DNA of 21,783 bases from a virus, in the IMG/VR virus record IMGVR_UViG_3300031920_000141, positions 1 through 21,783 of that record; one strand, given 5' to 3'. The position numbers and the translations under genes were made by a program. Shown here piece after piece: positions 14,774 through 21,671 of this stretch (within the stretch, counting starts at the first letter, position 1; the number at the start of each line of letters is the position of its first letter). A model generated the notes under the pieces. That model searched no databases, was not told the origin of the DNA, and saw only the letters and a program-made list of their open reading frames with translations.

Positions 14774-16147
14774 CTATTTTACCTCTTCTTTTGGAGTTAC
14801 CTTGTTAGAGCTGTTAAGCTGTAATTTCAAGCGTCCAAGTTCAGCTTTAAAATCATTTTGAATTTTTACCAAAGCGCGAATCTCTTCACCATCATTTTCA
14901 TCATCATCAGTGTTACTGTTTGCATCATTTCCACCTTTTGAATTATTAAAGTTTGCATCTGCTTGACTTTTAGTCAATACACCTGACTCTTGTAGTATTT
15001 CATCTAATCCATCAATCTCCTCTAATTTTTCAGCTCTCCTCACTTCATTTCTAGTAATATGACCGTTTCTAATACCTGAGGCATAGTTAGTATATCTCTC
15101 ACTTTTATTAAGACTCAGTAAGATATCTAAATCAAAATCAAAAGAGATACTGTCTTTTTCAGTTTCACTTAAAAGCTTGTTGCTCATTTCTTGAGCTATA
15201 GCTATAAAATAAGGTGCTAAAGTTGATTTATAAAAATCTCGATTCATTTCAGATATGTTTGAGTAAGTAGCCTGAGATAAATCACCAAGCTTGTTAAGAG
15301 GAACACCAAAGATTACAGCTATATCTGCTCTAGTCAACTTTGCAGATTCTACATAGTTTGCATCCATAGGACTAATAAGCTGTAATTGTTTATATACACC
15401 ACCATCAGAAATAACAGCAGTCTTACCTGTATTTTCAACACCGCCATATTTCTCACCAAAGCCTGTTTTAATCTGCTCTATAGCTGCTACATCTAATCTT
15501 TTAGGATACTCTATAACACCTGAAATATTTGTAGCTTGTTTATAGAAATTTTCACTATATGTACCCTCATTACTATAGCTATCTAATGTTTTTCTATGAA
15601 GCTCTATAGGATTTAAACCGCGCTTACCATCCTCACTCATAATCTGAAAATGTAATATATTTTCATGCCAAACTTGTATTGTTTTTCCAGCGTAGTTAAT
15701 TTGATAAAGAAAATCATTTGAGTTAATAAATTCTACTATACCGACTACATCCCATTTTAAAGGTACAAGCTCAGTAACTTGATAGTTATCATCACGCACT
15801 ATAAGAGCGTAACCATTACCACGACCAGCTACATTCAAAGCCATAAACTGCATCCAGTTAAAGTAAGTCATATAACCATAAGGATTTTTTAGTAATCTTG
15901 TAAGATAATGAGTATTAAGATTTTTACGCCCTTTATCTGTATCTTGATAAAGCTTTAGCGGTGAAATAGCTATAGTTTGAGAGATTATCTTTATAGAGGC
16001 ATATACTGGAACTAAACCAAAATCTTTACTGGATGTAGCAAAAGAATTAAAGAAACCATCAAAAGCATCAGCAGTTATAACCGCCTCAATTACACTTTTG
16101 ATTTTTTCTACTGTTTTAGATTTGAATGGATTTGAAAGTTTGAACAT
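14774..16147 (-). CDS. Portal protein, HK97 type
   Basis: The 457-residue protein has family features: VPVYASIKIISQTIAISPLKLY (about 46-67), YLTRLLKNPYGYMTYFNWMQFMALNVAGRGNGYALIVRDD, and GVPLNKLGDLSQATYSNISEMNRDFYKSTLAPYF. The acidic Asn/Asp-rich segment near 410-425 is a low-complexity tail. It forms the 12-fold ring through which DNA passes and where terminase docks. Separation from TerL by about 3.3 kb of other genes is unusual. AAGG lies about eight bases before its ATG. Confidence 0.93.
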   Translation of the reverse strand: MFKLSNPFKSKTVEKIKSVIEAVITADAFDGFFNSFATSSKDFGLVPVYASIKIISQTIAISPLKLYQDTDKGRKNLNTHYLTRLLKNPYGYMTYFNWMQFMALNVAGRGNGYALIVRDDNYQVTELVPLKWDVVGIVEFINSNDFLYQINYAGKTIQVWHENILHFQIMSEDGKRGLNPIELHRKTLDSYSNEGTYSENFYKQATNISGVIEYPKRLDVAAIEQIKTGFGEKYGGVENTGKTAVISDGGVYKQLQLISPMDANYVESAKLTRADIAVIFGVPLNKLGDLSQATYSNISEMNRDFYKSTLAPYFIAIAQEMSNKLLSETEKDSISFDFDLDILLSLNKSERYTNYASGIRNGHITRNEVRRAEKLEEIDGLDEILQESGVLTKSQADANFNNSKGGNDANSNTDDDENDGEEIRALVKIQNDFKAELGRLKLQLNSSNKVTPKEEVK

Positions 16148-16226
16148 AAAATAACCTTAGTAATTATTTCTATATTCAAAATTAAACCTTAATAAACCTT
16201 TATAGAAGTTTAAACTAAAATTGATT
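16148..16226 (-). promoter_or_regulatory. Leader between parA and portal
   Basis: This AT-rich 79 bp contains the tandem octamer TAAACCTT (16183-16190 and 16193-16200) and a small palindrome at 16215-16228. No terminator with a U-run is seen. A TATAAA box on the minus strand (in TTCTATAAAGG) could start a head-gene transcript independent of the island. Evidence is weak. Confidence 0.3.
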
Positions 16227-16853
16227 TTAATTGCTTACACACTCTTTTACAAACTCACTTAGCATATAAATCTCCGTTCTAGCCTTGCTATCACTACCAC
16301 CTACAACACTCCCACCATTTGCATAACTTTTTTCATAAATTACACGCCTATGTATCGTAGGTGCGATTTTATATCCAAGCTCTCTAAGATTTCCAAAGAA
16401 ACTCTCTCCAGTTATATTTTTCAATCTTGTATCTATTCTATTTGGTACTACTACAAGATTTATATTATCATTGTCTAGTAGTTTTTTGATTCTATCTGTT
16501 TTATCCATTAGAGATATAAACGCATCTACCTCAATAGGACTCATAGAAGTTGGTATCAAAACTACATCACTCACGCTCATTAAAGCCTGAGTAGATACTA
16601 AATCATAACCACCAGTATCAAAGATTAAAAAACTATCTTTATCCTGTACTATGTTTGATAGTTCTTTTAACTCAGGATTAAAATAGCTTTTAACATTTGC
16701 ATGAGCCGCCCACTTATGAGCAGCACCCTGCGCCTCATCTAAATCAATAATCTTTACATCTAAACCCTCATGCACCAACTGAGCCGCCAAATTAACAGCA
16801 ATAGTAGTCTTACCGACACCACCTTTTATAAGGTTAATTACAGATATTATCAT
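16227..16853 (-). CDS. parA: ParA-type partition ATPase
   Basis: This 208-residue protein is a small ParA/MinD-like ATPase. Its deviant Walker A is INLIKGGVGKTTIAVNLAAQL (signature K-G-G-V-G-K-T-T at about 11-18), with IIDLDEAQG at Walker A' (36-44) and LIFDTGGYD at Walker B. Length and lack of an N-terminal HTH place it with the short ParF type. ParF works with a small ribbon-helix-helix centromere-binding partner; a candidate is encoded at 17950-18159. The start overlaps the end of the preceding gene by 20 bp. It would segregate low-copy plasmid-like DNA, or bind DNA for another purpose. No parS-like repeat cluster was found apart from the palindromes at 18807-18872. Confidence 0.88.
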   Translation of the reverse strand: MIISVINLIKGGVGKTTIAVNLAAQLVHEGLDVKIIDLDEAQGAAHKWAAHANVKSYFNPELKELSNIVQDKDSFLIFDTGGYDLVSTQALMSVSDVVLIPTSMSPIEVDAFISLMDKTDRIKKLLDNDNINLVVVPNRIDTRLKNITGESFFGNLRELGYKIAPTIHRRVIYEKSYANGGSVVGGSDSKARTEIYMLSEFVKECVSN

Positions 16854-17184
16854 TTTTTATCTCCAAATCATCTATTAAAATTTCATCAATATTTAATTTT
16901 TTACAAATATCTATAAAACTTTTATTGCTTATATTATGCCTAATTAAATGATTAAACCCTCTCTCTAATAATACATGAGTAATATTAGAAAATAATATTT
17001 TAAGATTTCTTTTATGCGCCTCTCCATAATGGTTAGTGCCATTATTTATAATATTACATAATTGCCTATAAGTGATTCCGTATTGTGTTCTTAAAAAAAA
17101 TTTAGTAAGATTGTTTTCTGAAGCCATCATCTCTATTGTTTTAATAAATTTTAAAATAATTTTTCTATTTGCTACCTTATTCAT
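16834..17184 (-). CDS. Possible DNA-binding protein coupled to parA
   Basis: This is about 116 residues. Its middle, TKFFLRTQYGITYRQLCNIINNGTNHYGEAHKRNLKILFSNI, looks like a helix-turn-helix of the XRE kind (Tyr-Gly-Ile-x-x-x-Gln-Leu in the recognition area), but I cannot assign a family. The ATG at 17184, behind AAAGGAAAAAG, fits better than the upstream ATG at 17205, which would add seven basic residues. It overlaps the previous gene's stop by 8 bp and parA by 20 bp. It could regulate the island or act as ParB-like partner. Confidence 0.6.
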   Translation of the reverse strand: MNKVANRKIILKFIKTIEMMASENNLTKFFLRTQYGITYRQLCNIINNGTNHYGEAHKRNLKILFSNITHVLLERGFNHLIRHNISNKSFIDICKKLNIDEILIDDLEIKNDNICN

Positions 17185-17497
17185 TTTCTTTTTCCTTTGC
17201 TTCATCTTCTAAAATATCTCTAACTCTTTTAGCATTTCGCAAAACTTTGTTAATGCCTTTTATCAAACCCTTTTTAATAGTAGGATTCTTTAAATGCTTT
17301 TCCTGAGCTGCTATCCATTCGTTTATATCAAAATGAACATAGCTGCTTATCGCGCCTGTTTTGCTTTTACCCATTCTACAAAAAGAGTTTATATCCAAAC
17401 TAAGTTGAGCTTTATTCATAATACGATTAATAATCACTTCATCATCAATATGCTTACGCAGTATCATTCTATTTACTATTATCTCTCTAGTTACCAT
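17177..17497 (-). CDS. Unknown basic island protein
   Basis: The 106-residue product is charged and predicted helical, with a central SFCRMGKSKTGAISSYVHFDINEWIAAQEKH patch and a Lys/Arg-rich end ending EAKEKENE. I do not recognise it. The alternating charge suggests nucleic-acid binding. AGAGGGG lies just before its ATG, within the preceding mini-gene, and it overlaps both neighbours. Confidence 0.55.
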   Translation of the reverse strand: MVTREIIVNRMILRKHIDDEVIINRIMNKAQLSLDINSFCRMGKSKTGAISSYVHFDINEWIAAQEKHLKNPTIKKGLIKGINKVLRNAKRVRDILEDEAKEKENE

Positions 17498-17600
17498 GTA
17501 TAGCCCCTCTCATTATATTAAACATTCTTCCAGCCTCACCTACTGTAATATTACTATTTAAAGCAAGTACATAACAAATAAATTCATTGATCTCATTCAT
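17487..17600 (-). CDS. 37-aa mini-gene in the island
   Basis: ATG 17600 overlaps the stop of the preceding gene (ATGA). The product (starting MNEINEFICYVLALNSNITV) continues to TAG at 17487, 11 bp inside the next gene. Without it there would be a 100-bp gap in an otherwise overlapping chain. The sequence resembles a short helical fragment with a possible turn (TVGEAGRMF). AAGG sits upstream. Small size keeps confidence moderate. Confidence 0.4.
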   Translation of the reverse strand: MNEINEFICYVLALNSNITVGEAGRMFNIMRGAIHGN

Positions 17601-17953
17601 TTTTTAAGCCTTGCTGTAATATTTGATAAAGCTTGTTCATATCTATCAAGTTGTTCTGTTGACATAAAAGAATTATCAATATCTTGTTCTAAATAATCAA
17701 ACCTAATACCTTTAAACTTATTTTGCATTAGTTCATTTTTAGTTGATAAAGTTATAGTATTTTTATTTGGAAATATAATAATATTATTCTTTTTAATACC
17801 TACATCATTTATAGCACCTGAGATATGATATATAATTCTTTTAGTAATATCTCTAGTAATTTCATTTTGAACTATCATAACAATATTGTTACCATTAGAA
17901 CACTCTAAACAAGCTTTTAAACAAGCTCTGAAAGTTTTTCCAGTTTTTCTCAT
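17597..17953 (-). CDS. Small P-loop-like protein
   Basis: This is about 118 residues starting MRKTGKTFRACLKACLECSNGNNIVMIVQNEIT. A TGKT turn then a helix then a hydrophobic strand is the pattern of small phage P-loop proteins with a shortened Walker A. Later IIIFPNKNTITLSTKNELMQNKFKGIRFDYLEQD resembles the second strand and Asp-rich segment of that fold. The nucleotide-binding function is uncertain, because the first glycine of Walker A is missing. ATG 17953 (ATGA overlap, AAGGGG upstream) is preferred over the GTG at 17962. Confidence 0.55.
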   Translation of the reverse strand: MRKTGKTFRACLKACLECSNGNNIVMIVQNEITRDITKRIIYHISGAINDVGIKKNNIIIFPNKNTITLSTKNELMQNKFKGIRFDYLEQDIDNSFMSTEQLDRYEQALSNITARLKK

Positions 17954-18159
17954 AATAACCACCCCTTACCTTTCATATCAGATAAAATCAACCCATTAAC
18001 ATAAGCCGATAACGTACCCTCACCATTAACCCTAAAAGCTTTTTTCGCATCTTTATCAATCATCATAGATGTTTGTACGTTGTTACTCTCAGCATCTTTA
18101 ACTTTTAAAGAACTATTACCTTTTAACTTATCTACTGCATCATCAAACGCACCTTTCAT
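17950..18159 (-). CDS. Ribbon-helix-helix-like protein, candidate ParG partner
   Basis: In this 69-residue protein, the flexible charged N-terminus (1-25) is followed by a strand (NVQTSMMIDKDAKKAF), then a helix-like GEGTLSAYVNGLILSDMKGKGWLL. This order (T-S-x-x-I-x-x-x-x-K...LSxxVNxLI) fits small dimeric ribbon-helix-helix repressors such as ParG/CopG. Such proteins bind operators and centromeres and stimulate ParF-type ATPases through their tails. It is in the same operon as the ParA gene but not adjacent. Ends overlap both neighbours by ATGA. Confidence 0.6.
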   Translation of the reverse strand: MKGAFDDAVDKLKGNSSLKVKDAESNNVQTSMMIDKDAKKAFRVNGEGTLSAYVNGLILSDMKGKGWLL

Positions 18160-18311
18160 AATAATCCACCCTCACTTTGTATATATAATGCTATATAGTA
18201 AAGCGCAACAAAAGCAAAAAAGAGAAACACTCTAAACGCTGTAACTCTGATAGATGCAACAACCCAAAACATAAAAAACATAAATAAAACACCAATACTC
18301 TCTAAAATCAT
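18156..18311 (-). CDS. 51-aa membrane peptide
   Basis: This short frame has ATGA overlaps with both the preceding and following genes, strong support for translation. The peptide (starting MILESIGVLFMFFMFWVVAS) holds two hydrophobic spans, about residues 6-20 and 29-44, split by a basic turn (IRVTAFR), and a polar end. It might be a small membrane protein for superinfection exclusion or membrane tethering; no homologue is recognised. Confidence 0.6.
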   Translation of the reverse strand: MILESIGVLFMFFMFWVVASIRVTAFRVFLFFAFVALYYIALYIQSEGGLL

Positions 18312-18553
18312 TTTTTTAACCCTCTATTTCTTAAATAAAATATCTTTAACGAAAACCACGCAAAAGCAACATCATCTTTAAAAATATCATCACCATACTC
18401 AGTAGTTTTAGCTAACTCAATTAACTCACCATCTAACATTTTTCTTAGCATCTTTTTTGAATATTTTTTCAGTACTTTAGGTTTAGATTTTCTATCTTTA
18501 ATATTAATACTAGTAAGAGCTAATCTCTTTAATGTATCACCATATCTATCCAT
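18308..18553 (-). CDS. Unknown basic protein in the island
   Basis: This 81-residue protein is Lys/Arg-rich in the first half (KDRKSKPKVLKKYSKKMLRKML) and more acidic in the middle (YGDDIFKDDVAF). There is no recognisable family. A basic amphipathic helix might bind RNA or membrane. TAAGGA lies before ATG 18553. It ends on the next gene's ATG. Confidence 0.5.
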   Translation of the reverse strand: MDRYGDTLKRLALTSINIKDRKSKPKVLKKYSKKMLRKMLDGELIELAKTTEYGDDIFKDDVAFAWFSLKIFYLRNRGLKK

Positions 18554-18567
18554 ATTATTAATCCTTA

Positions 18568-18765
18568 TTAATATATATAAAAAGAGTCATTATCCTCATT
18601 AGGATAAACCTCAAAAGATACATAATCATCATTCTTACCTATTGCAAATAAAGTGCTATTATTGTCATCAGCTTGATAAACTTTACAATCCTCAACATCT
18701 TGTATAAAACTCCAAGTATCAACACCTAATTCTTTAACAATTTGTTTATCTTGATATTCAGTCAT
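18568..18765 (-). CDS. Small acidic protein, first gene of the island operon
   Basis: This is 65 residues with 15 Asp/Glu, four Lys and no Arg or His, so strongly negative. It starts MTEYQDKQIVKELGVDTW, then has short strand-like pieces (KVYQADD, STLFAIG, YVSFEVYP). AAAGGAG precedes the ATG. Being the first gene after the divergent promoter, it is probably expressed early. Small acidic early proteins are often host-defence inhibitors or DNA mimics, but I cannot name a family. Confidence 0.6.
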   Translation of the reverse strand: MTEYQDKQIVKELGVDTWSFIQDVEDCKVYQADDNNSTLFAIGKNDDYVSFEVYPNEDNDSFYIY

Positions 18766-18780
18766 AATTTAACTCCTTTT

Positions 18781-18954
18781 TTGTCTTACCAAAATCATAA
18801 CACAAAAACATATAATTATATGTTCATACGATTATACAATCGAATAAACACATAAATATACTATTATATGTAACTCTTTGTAACGTCTTTACTTTGTATT
18901 TGTAAAAACTTTACTATTTAGATATAATTATCAGATCAATTAAAAAGGTTTGTC
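18781..18954. promoter_or_regulatory. Divergent control region with palindromic operators
   Basis: Two gene sets diverge here. An 18-bp perfect palindrome, AACATATAATTATATGTT (18807-18824), overlaps a minus-strand TATAAT (18820-18815). A weaker inverted repeat CGATT-ATAC-AATCG (18829-18842) covers another TATAAT on the minus strand. A related pair of half sites ACATA...TATATGT lies at 18850-18871. The plus-strand promoter is TTGTAA (18900-18905), 17 bp, TATAAT (18923-18928), then AAAAAGG (18942-18948) before the ATG at 18955. The palindrome has the shape of a ribbon-helix-helix or HTH operator and would control at least the minus genes. Confidence 0.65.
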
Positions 18955-19128
18955 ATGTTAAATAAAGATGCAAAAATAATCATTTACAATCTGAAAGTAG
19001 AAAAACAGTTAAGAGATAGATTCTTAGCTATAGCTAAACACCTAGAATCAGATGGTGCTAAAGAAGTAAGAAAGTTTATGAAAAAATATGTTTCAGACAA
19101 TGCAAATTTGGCGCTGCATATAGAATAA
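18955..19128 (+). CDS. 57-aa ribbon-helix-helix-like regulator
   Basis: This plus-strand protein of 57 residues begins MLNKDAKIIIYNLKVEKQLR. A short strand (KIIIYNLKV), then the helix EKQLRDRFLAIAKHLE, then the helix AKEVRKFMKKYV give the order strand-helix-helix of Arc/CopG-type repressors. Its TAA shares one base with the next ATG (TAATG), so both are translated from one message. It has a near-perfect promoter and an AAAAAGG ribosome binding site. Candidate ligand of the 18-bp palindrome upstream. Too short for automatic callers, but well supported. Confidence 0.6.
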   Translation: MLNKDAKIIIYNLKVEKQLRDRFLAIAKHLESDGAKEVRKFMKKYVSDNANLALHIE

Positions 19129-19463
19129 TGAATAAGCTACATAAGAGACTTGATGAGTTAAAGCAGCATAAACGCTTTGATGAGTGTATAGAATACACAC
19201 AATACATAAGTTCTCTCAATAAGAAAGCTCCTAACATCCTAATACATCCTAGAAAAGTAACACAATTTGATGATGGAACTGCTCACGTTTTAGGTGCTTT
19301 TTATGAGAAGAACTTCAGCTATGATTTCCAACTAAGCAGCTCTAAAGTAAAACGAATAAAAAACGATAAATATACCAATGAAGATTTAAACGATTTAGAA
19401 GATGATTTAAATATGCTAGATAACAACCCTGACTATAATCAAGATATAGAATATCCTTTTTAA
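19128..19463 (+). CDS. Unknown protein co-translated with regulator
   Basis: The 111-residue protein has a Lys/Glu/His-rich helical N-terminus (NKLHKRLDELKQHKRFDECIEY), a beta-like middle (TAHVLGAFYEKNFSYDFQLSSSKV), and a very acidic C-terminus (NEDLNDLEDDLNMLDNN). I recognise no family; it is not RelE- or PIN-like by motif. It follows the 57-aa regulator with TAATG coupling and converges with terL, overlapping its stop by 4 bp. Cargo, anti-defence or toxin-like functions are all possible. Confidence 0.6.
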   Translation: MNKLHKRLDELKQHKRFDECIEYTQYISSLNKKAPNILIHPRKVTQFDDGTAHVLGAFYEKNFSYDFQLSSSKVKRIKNDKYTNEDLNDLEDDLNMLDNNPDYNQDIEYPF

Positions 19464-21040
19464 ATAAACATAATTTCACTCGTAACGCTAACCGCTTCCA
19501 CTTGATGGCATCTAGCAGCCATAGCTAAAGCTACACACCCATCTATTCGACCATGAGATTTTTTCTTATCAAGTTTCTTACCTCCAGCTGGGTCTATAAC
19601 TATCACACTATTTGCTACATTCCAAGTCAACAAAGGATTACCATCATGCCATAGTTTGCGCTCATAGATATACTCTTCCAAAGCGTTAACCGCTGGACTC
19701 ATATCTTTAAAGCCCTGTCCGTATGGTTCTACTGGTAGATGCTCTCCAAGTTCTGATAAACATCTTTCAATCTCATAATATTTCCATCTATCATAATAAA
19801 TCATCTGCATATCAAATACTTCACAAATCTCTAAGAGTGCTTTTGTCATGTATAGCCAGTCAGTTGTTACAGATGGCGTAGTGAGTAAAAAGCCTTTTTT
19901 CTTCCAGTCCATATAGTTAACACCATCACGCTCACCACGTTCAAACAATCCCTCTTGAGCACTCCAAAAATAACTTACATTATATAGAGTATCATCATGC
20001 CCCTCTACTATAAGTTGCAAACTACATAAATCATTTCTACCACCTGACAAATCAAGTCCAGCATAAGCCTTGCATCCTTTTAAATCATTTATATCATATT
20101 CAGTTTTACAGCTTAACCAAGTATCTCTAGTCATAAAGATACTCTCTGAGCTGTATCTTTGATTTGCGATTAATTGTCTAAATGTAGCCATAGACGTTGG
20201 AAGATACTTTGCTTTTCTTAATTCCTTTTCTATCGCTCTTTTTAATGTTGGTATCTCTTCCATAGATGGATTTGATAATATCCAGTTCTCACTATCAGTT
20301 ACATCTAACTCCTCAGGTATAGAATAGATATGACCTACAAAACTATCATCCTCAGTCTCATCATCCTCATCATTTATCTTCATAGCGTAATCTACTTTTT
20401 TAGAAAACGGGTGTGAGTGGTCAGGCGACTGAGTAGAGAGAGAAATAATTAATGGTTCTTTTTGTGCTCCTACGGATGTAGCTAATGCCTCAAATAAATA
20501 GCCGCCCTTTTCTTTTGTCCAGTTACCAAACTCATCAGCGATAGCCAAATAAGCATTTAATCCCATAGCAGTGTTTCCATCTGCTGCAATAGCTTTGATT
20601 TCCATTCCAGTTTCAATGTGTTTTATCTGTTTTTTACTCTCTACTATTTTAAATCTAGTTACTAAATCACCATCATATTCTATAAACTTTTTTATAACAT
20701 TAAACATAATTCCAGCCTGTTCACGCGTACCAGCAGCTAATATGATTTGTGCTTCTTTTTGTTGTAAGTAAGGAATAATAGTAAAACATAATGTAATAGC
20801 AGCGATAAACTCAGTTTTTCCATTCTTACGCGCAATAGTTAAAAGTGCCTCGCTCACAACTCTAGTTCTATCATCAGCTCTAAACTTTGTGAATATTGCA
20901 TAAATAAATTTACGTTGCCACTTAGCAAGTTTAAAAGGCTTACCAACATAAGAACCACTTACAAGTTTAAAGCTCTCTATGGTTTCACATATTATTTTTG
21001 CTAAATTATCATTGATTATTATATCTTTAGAATCACTCAA
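19460..21040 (-). CDS. terL: Terminase large subunit
   Basis: This is 526 residues, HK97 type (Terminase_1). The ATPase half has a Walker A variant LTIARKNGKTE (67-77), Walker B AIADEF (166-171) and coupling motif STQ (202-204). The nuclease half has D330 in YAGLDLSGG, D417 in MIYYDRW and D500 in GRIDGCVALAMAA, the three RNase H-like acidic residues. It powers packaging and cuts concatemers. Start is TTG at 21040, as no ATG fits without removing the conserved KPFKLAKWQ region. It is in the same frame as terS, separated only by TAA-GCT. Its end meets the plus-strand 111-aa gene. Confidence 0.95.
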   Translation of the reverse strand: MSDSKDIIINDNLAKIICETIESFKLVSGSYVGKPFKLAKWQRKFIYAIFTKFRADDRTRVVSEALLTIARKNGKTEFIAAITLCFTIIPYLQQKEAQIILAAGTREQAGIMFNVIKKFIEYDGDLVTRFKIVESKKQIKHIETGMEIKAIAADGNTAMGLNAYLAIADEFGNWTKEKGGYLFEALATSVGAQKEPLIISLSTQSPDHSHPFSKKVDYAMKINDEDDETEDDSFVGHIYSIPEELDVTDSENWILSNPSMEEIPTLKRAIEKELRKAKYLPTSMATFRQLIANQRYSSESIFMTRDTWLSCKTEYDINDLKGCKAYAGLDLSGGRNDLCSLQLIVEGHDDTLYNVSYFWSAQEGLFERGERDGVNYMDWKKKGFLLTTPSVTTDWLYMTKALLEICEVFDMQMIYYDRWKYYEIERCLSELGEHLPVEPYGQGFKDMSPAVNALEEYIYERKLWHDGNPLLTWNVANSVIVIDPAGGKKLDKKKSHGRIDGCVALAMAARCHQVEAVSVTSEIMFI

Positions 21041-21043
21041 AGC

Positions 21044-21457
21044 TTAATCTTTCCATATCTTCTTATGAGTAATTCCATCACGCTCACCAGCTTTAACCTC
21101 TCTACCAACATCTTCAGGACTATCCTGTCTAGTAGTTCCAGCAGCGCGGCGTTGTTGCGGATTAATTCTAAGTGATGAACCTACGCGCGTTAAACATTTA
21201 ACTTTAGTATCTATGAGTCTTGATGTTTTTTCATACATTTTATTTTTTTCTGCTGCTGGACTTCCAGCAAGTGCCAAAGCTGCATATAATATATTTAATT
21301 CTTTTAAAGTTTTAGCGTATATTTCAAGTAGCGGAACATCCGCCATATTAAAATATGATGCTGTATAAGATTTTACTATCATTTCAAAGTATGTTATTTC
21401 ATCATCACTTTCTAAACTTATCGGTTTTAAATGTTCAAGCTCTATTACAGCACTCAT
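21044..21457 (-). CDS. terS: Terminase small subunit, P27 type
   Basis: The 137-residue protein has a helical core (YFEMIVKSYTASYFNMADVPLLEIYAKTLKELNILYAAL), an oligomerisation helix region and the typical GSSLRINPQQRR end of the central domain, followed by a polar linker. P27-type small terminases recognise the packaging site and regulate the large subunit. AGAGG is seven bases upstream of ATG 21457. The upstream repeats may be its own binding site. Confidence 0.85.
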   Translation of the reverse strand: MSAVIELEHLKPISLESDDEITYFEMIVKSYTASYFNMADVPLLEIYAKTLKELNILYAALALAGSPAAEKNKMYEKTSRLIDTKVKCLTRVGSSLRINPQQRRAAGTTRQDSPEDVGREVKAGERDGITHKKIWKD

Positions 21458-21520
21458 GGTATTCCTCTCAATTTCACGCGGCGTATATTATCTATTATAC
21501 TTTACACTATAACCGCAAAG
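21458..21520 (-). promoter_or_regulatory. Late promoter before terS
   Basis: Reading the minus strand, TATAAT lies at 21499-21494, about 37-42 bases before the terS ATG, with AGAGG as ribosome binding site. TTGCGG is only 13 bases upstream of the -10 box, too close for a standard -35, so this may be a weak or activated promoter. It overlaps the first CGCGGCGTAT repeat, so regulation by a repeat-binding protein is possible. Confidence 0.4.
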
Positions 21521-21671
21521 CGAAATTTTTATTTGTTAAATTATAACTTTAAGGTGATTATAACATAATATTTTATAAAGAAAAAATAAAGATGTTGCGC
21601 GGCGTATTAAACTTCATCTACTTTAACATAACAATGCGAAGCAAGAAAATTTTTTTTTGAAAATACACTTT
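21477..21671. repeat. Degenerate direct repeat in terS leader (CGCGGCGTAT units)
   Basis: Two copies 121 bp apart start with the identical 10-mer CGCGGCGTAT (21477-21486 and 21598-21607). In both, ACTTTA follows at +22, then a GCAAAGC/GCGAAGC element and an A-run/T-run. GC-rich 10-mers are very rare by chance in such AT-rich DNA. The spaced sites and A/T tracts, next to terS and near HNH on a circle, suggest a packaging (cosB-like) or regulatory site. Confidence 0.5.
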
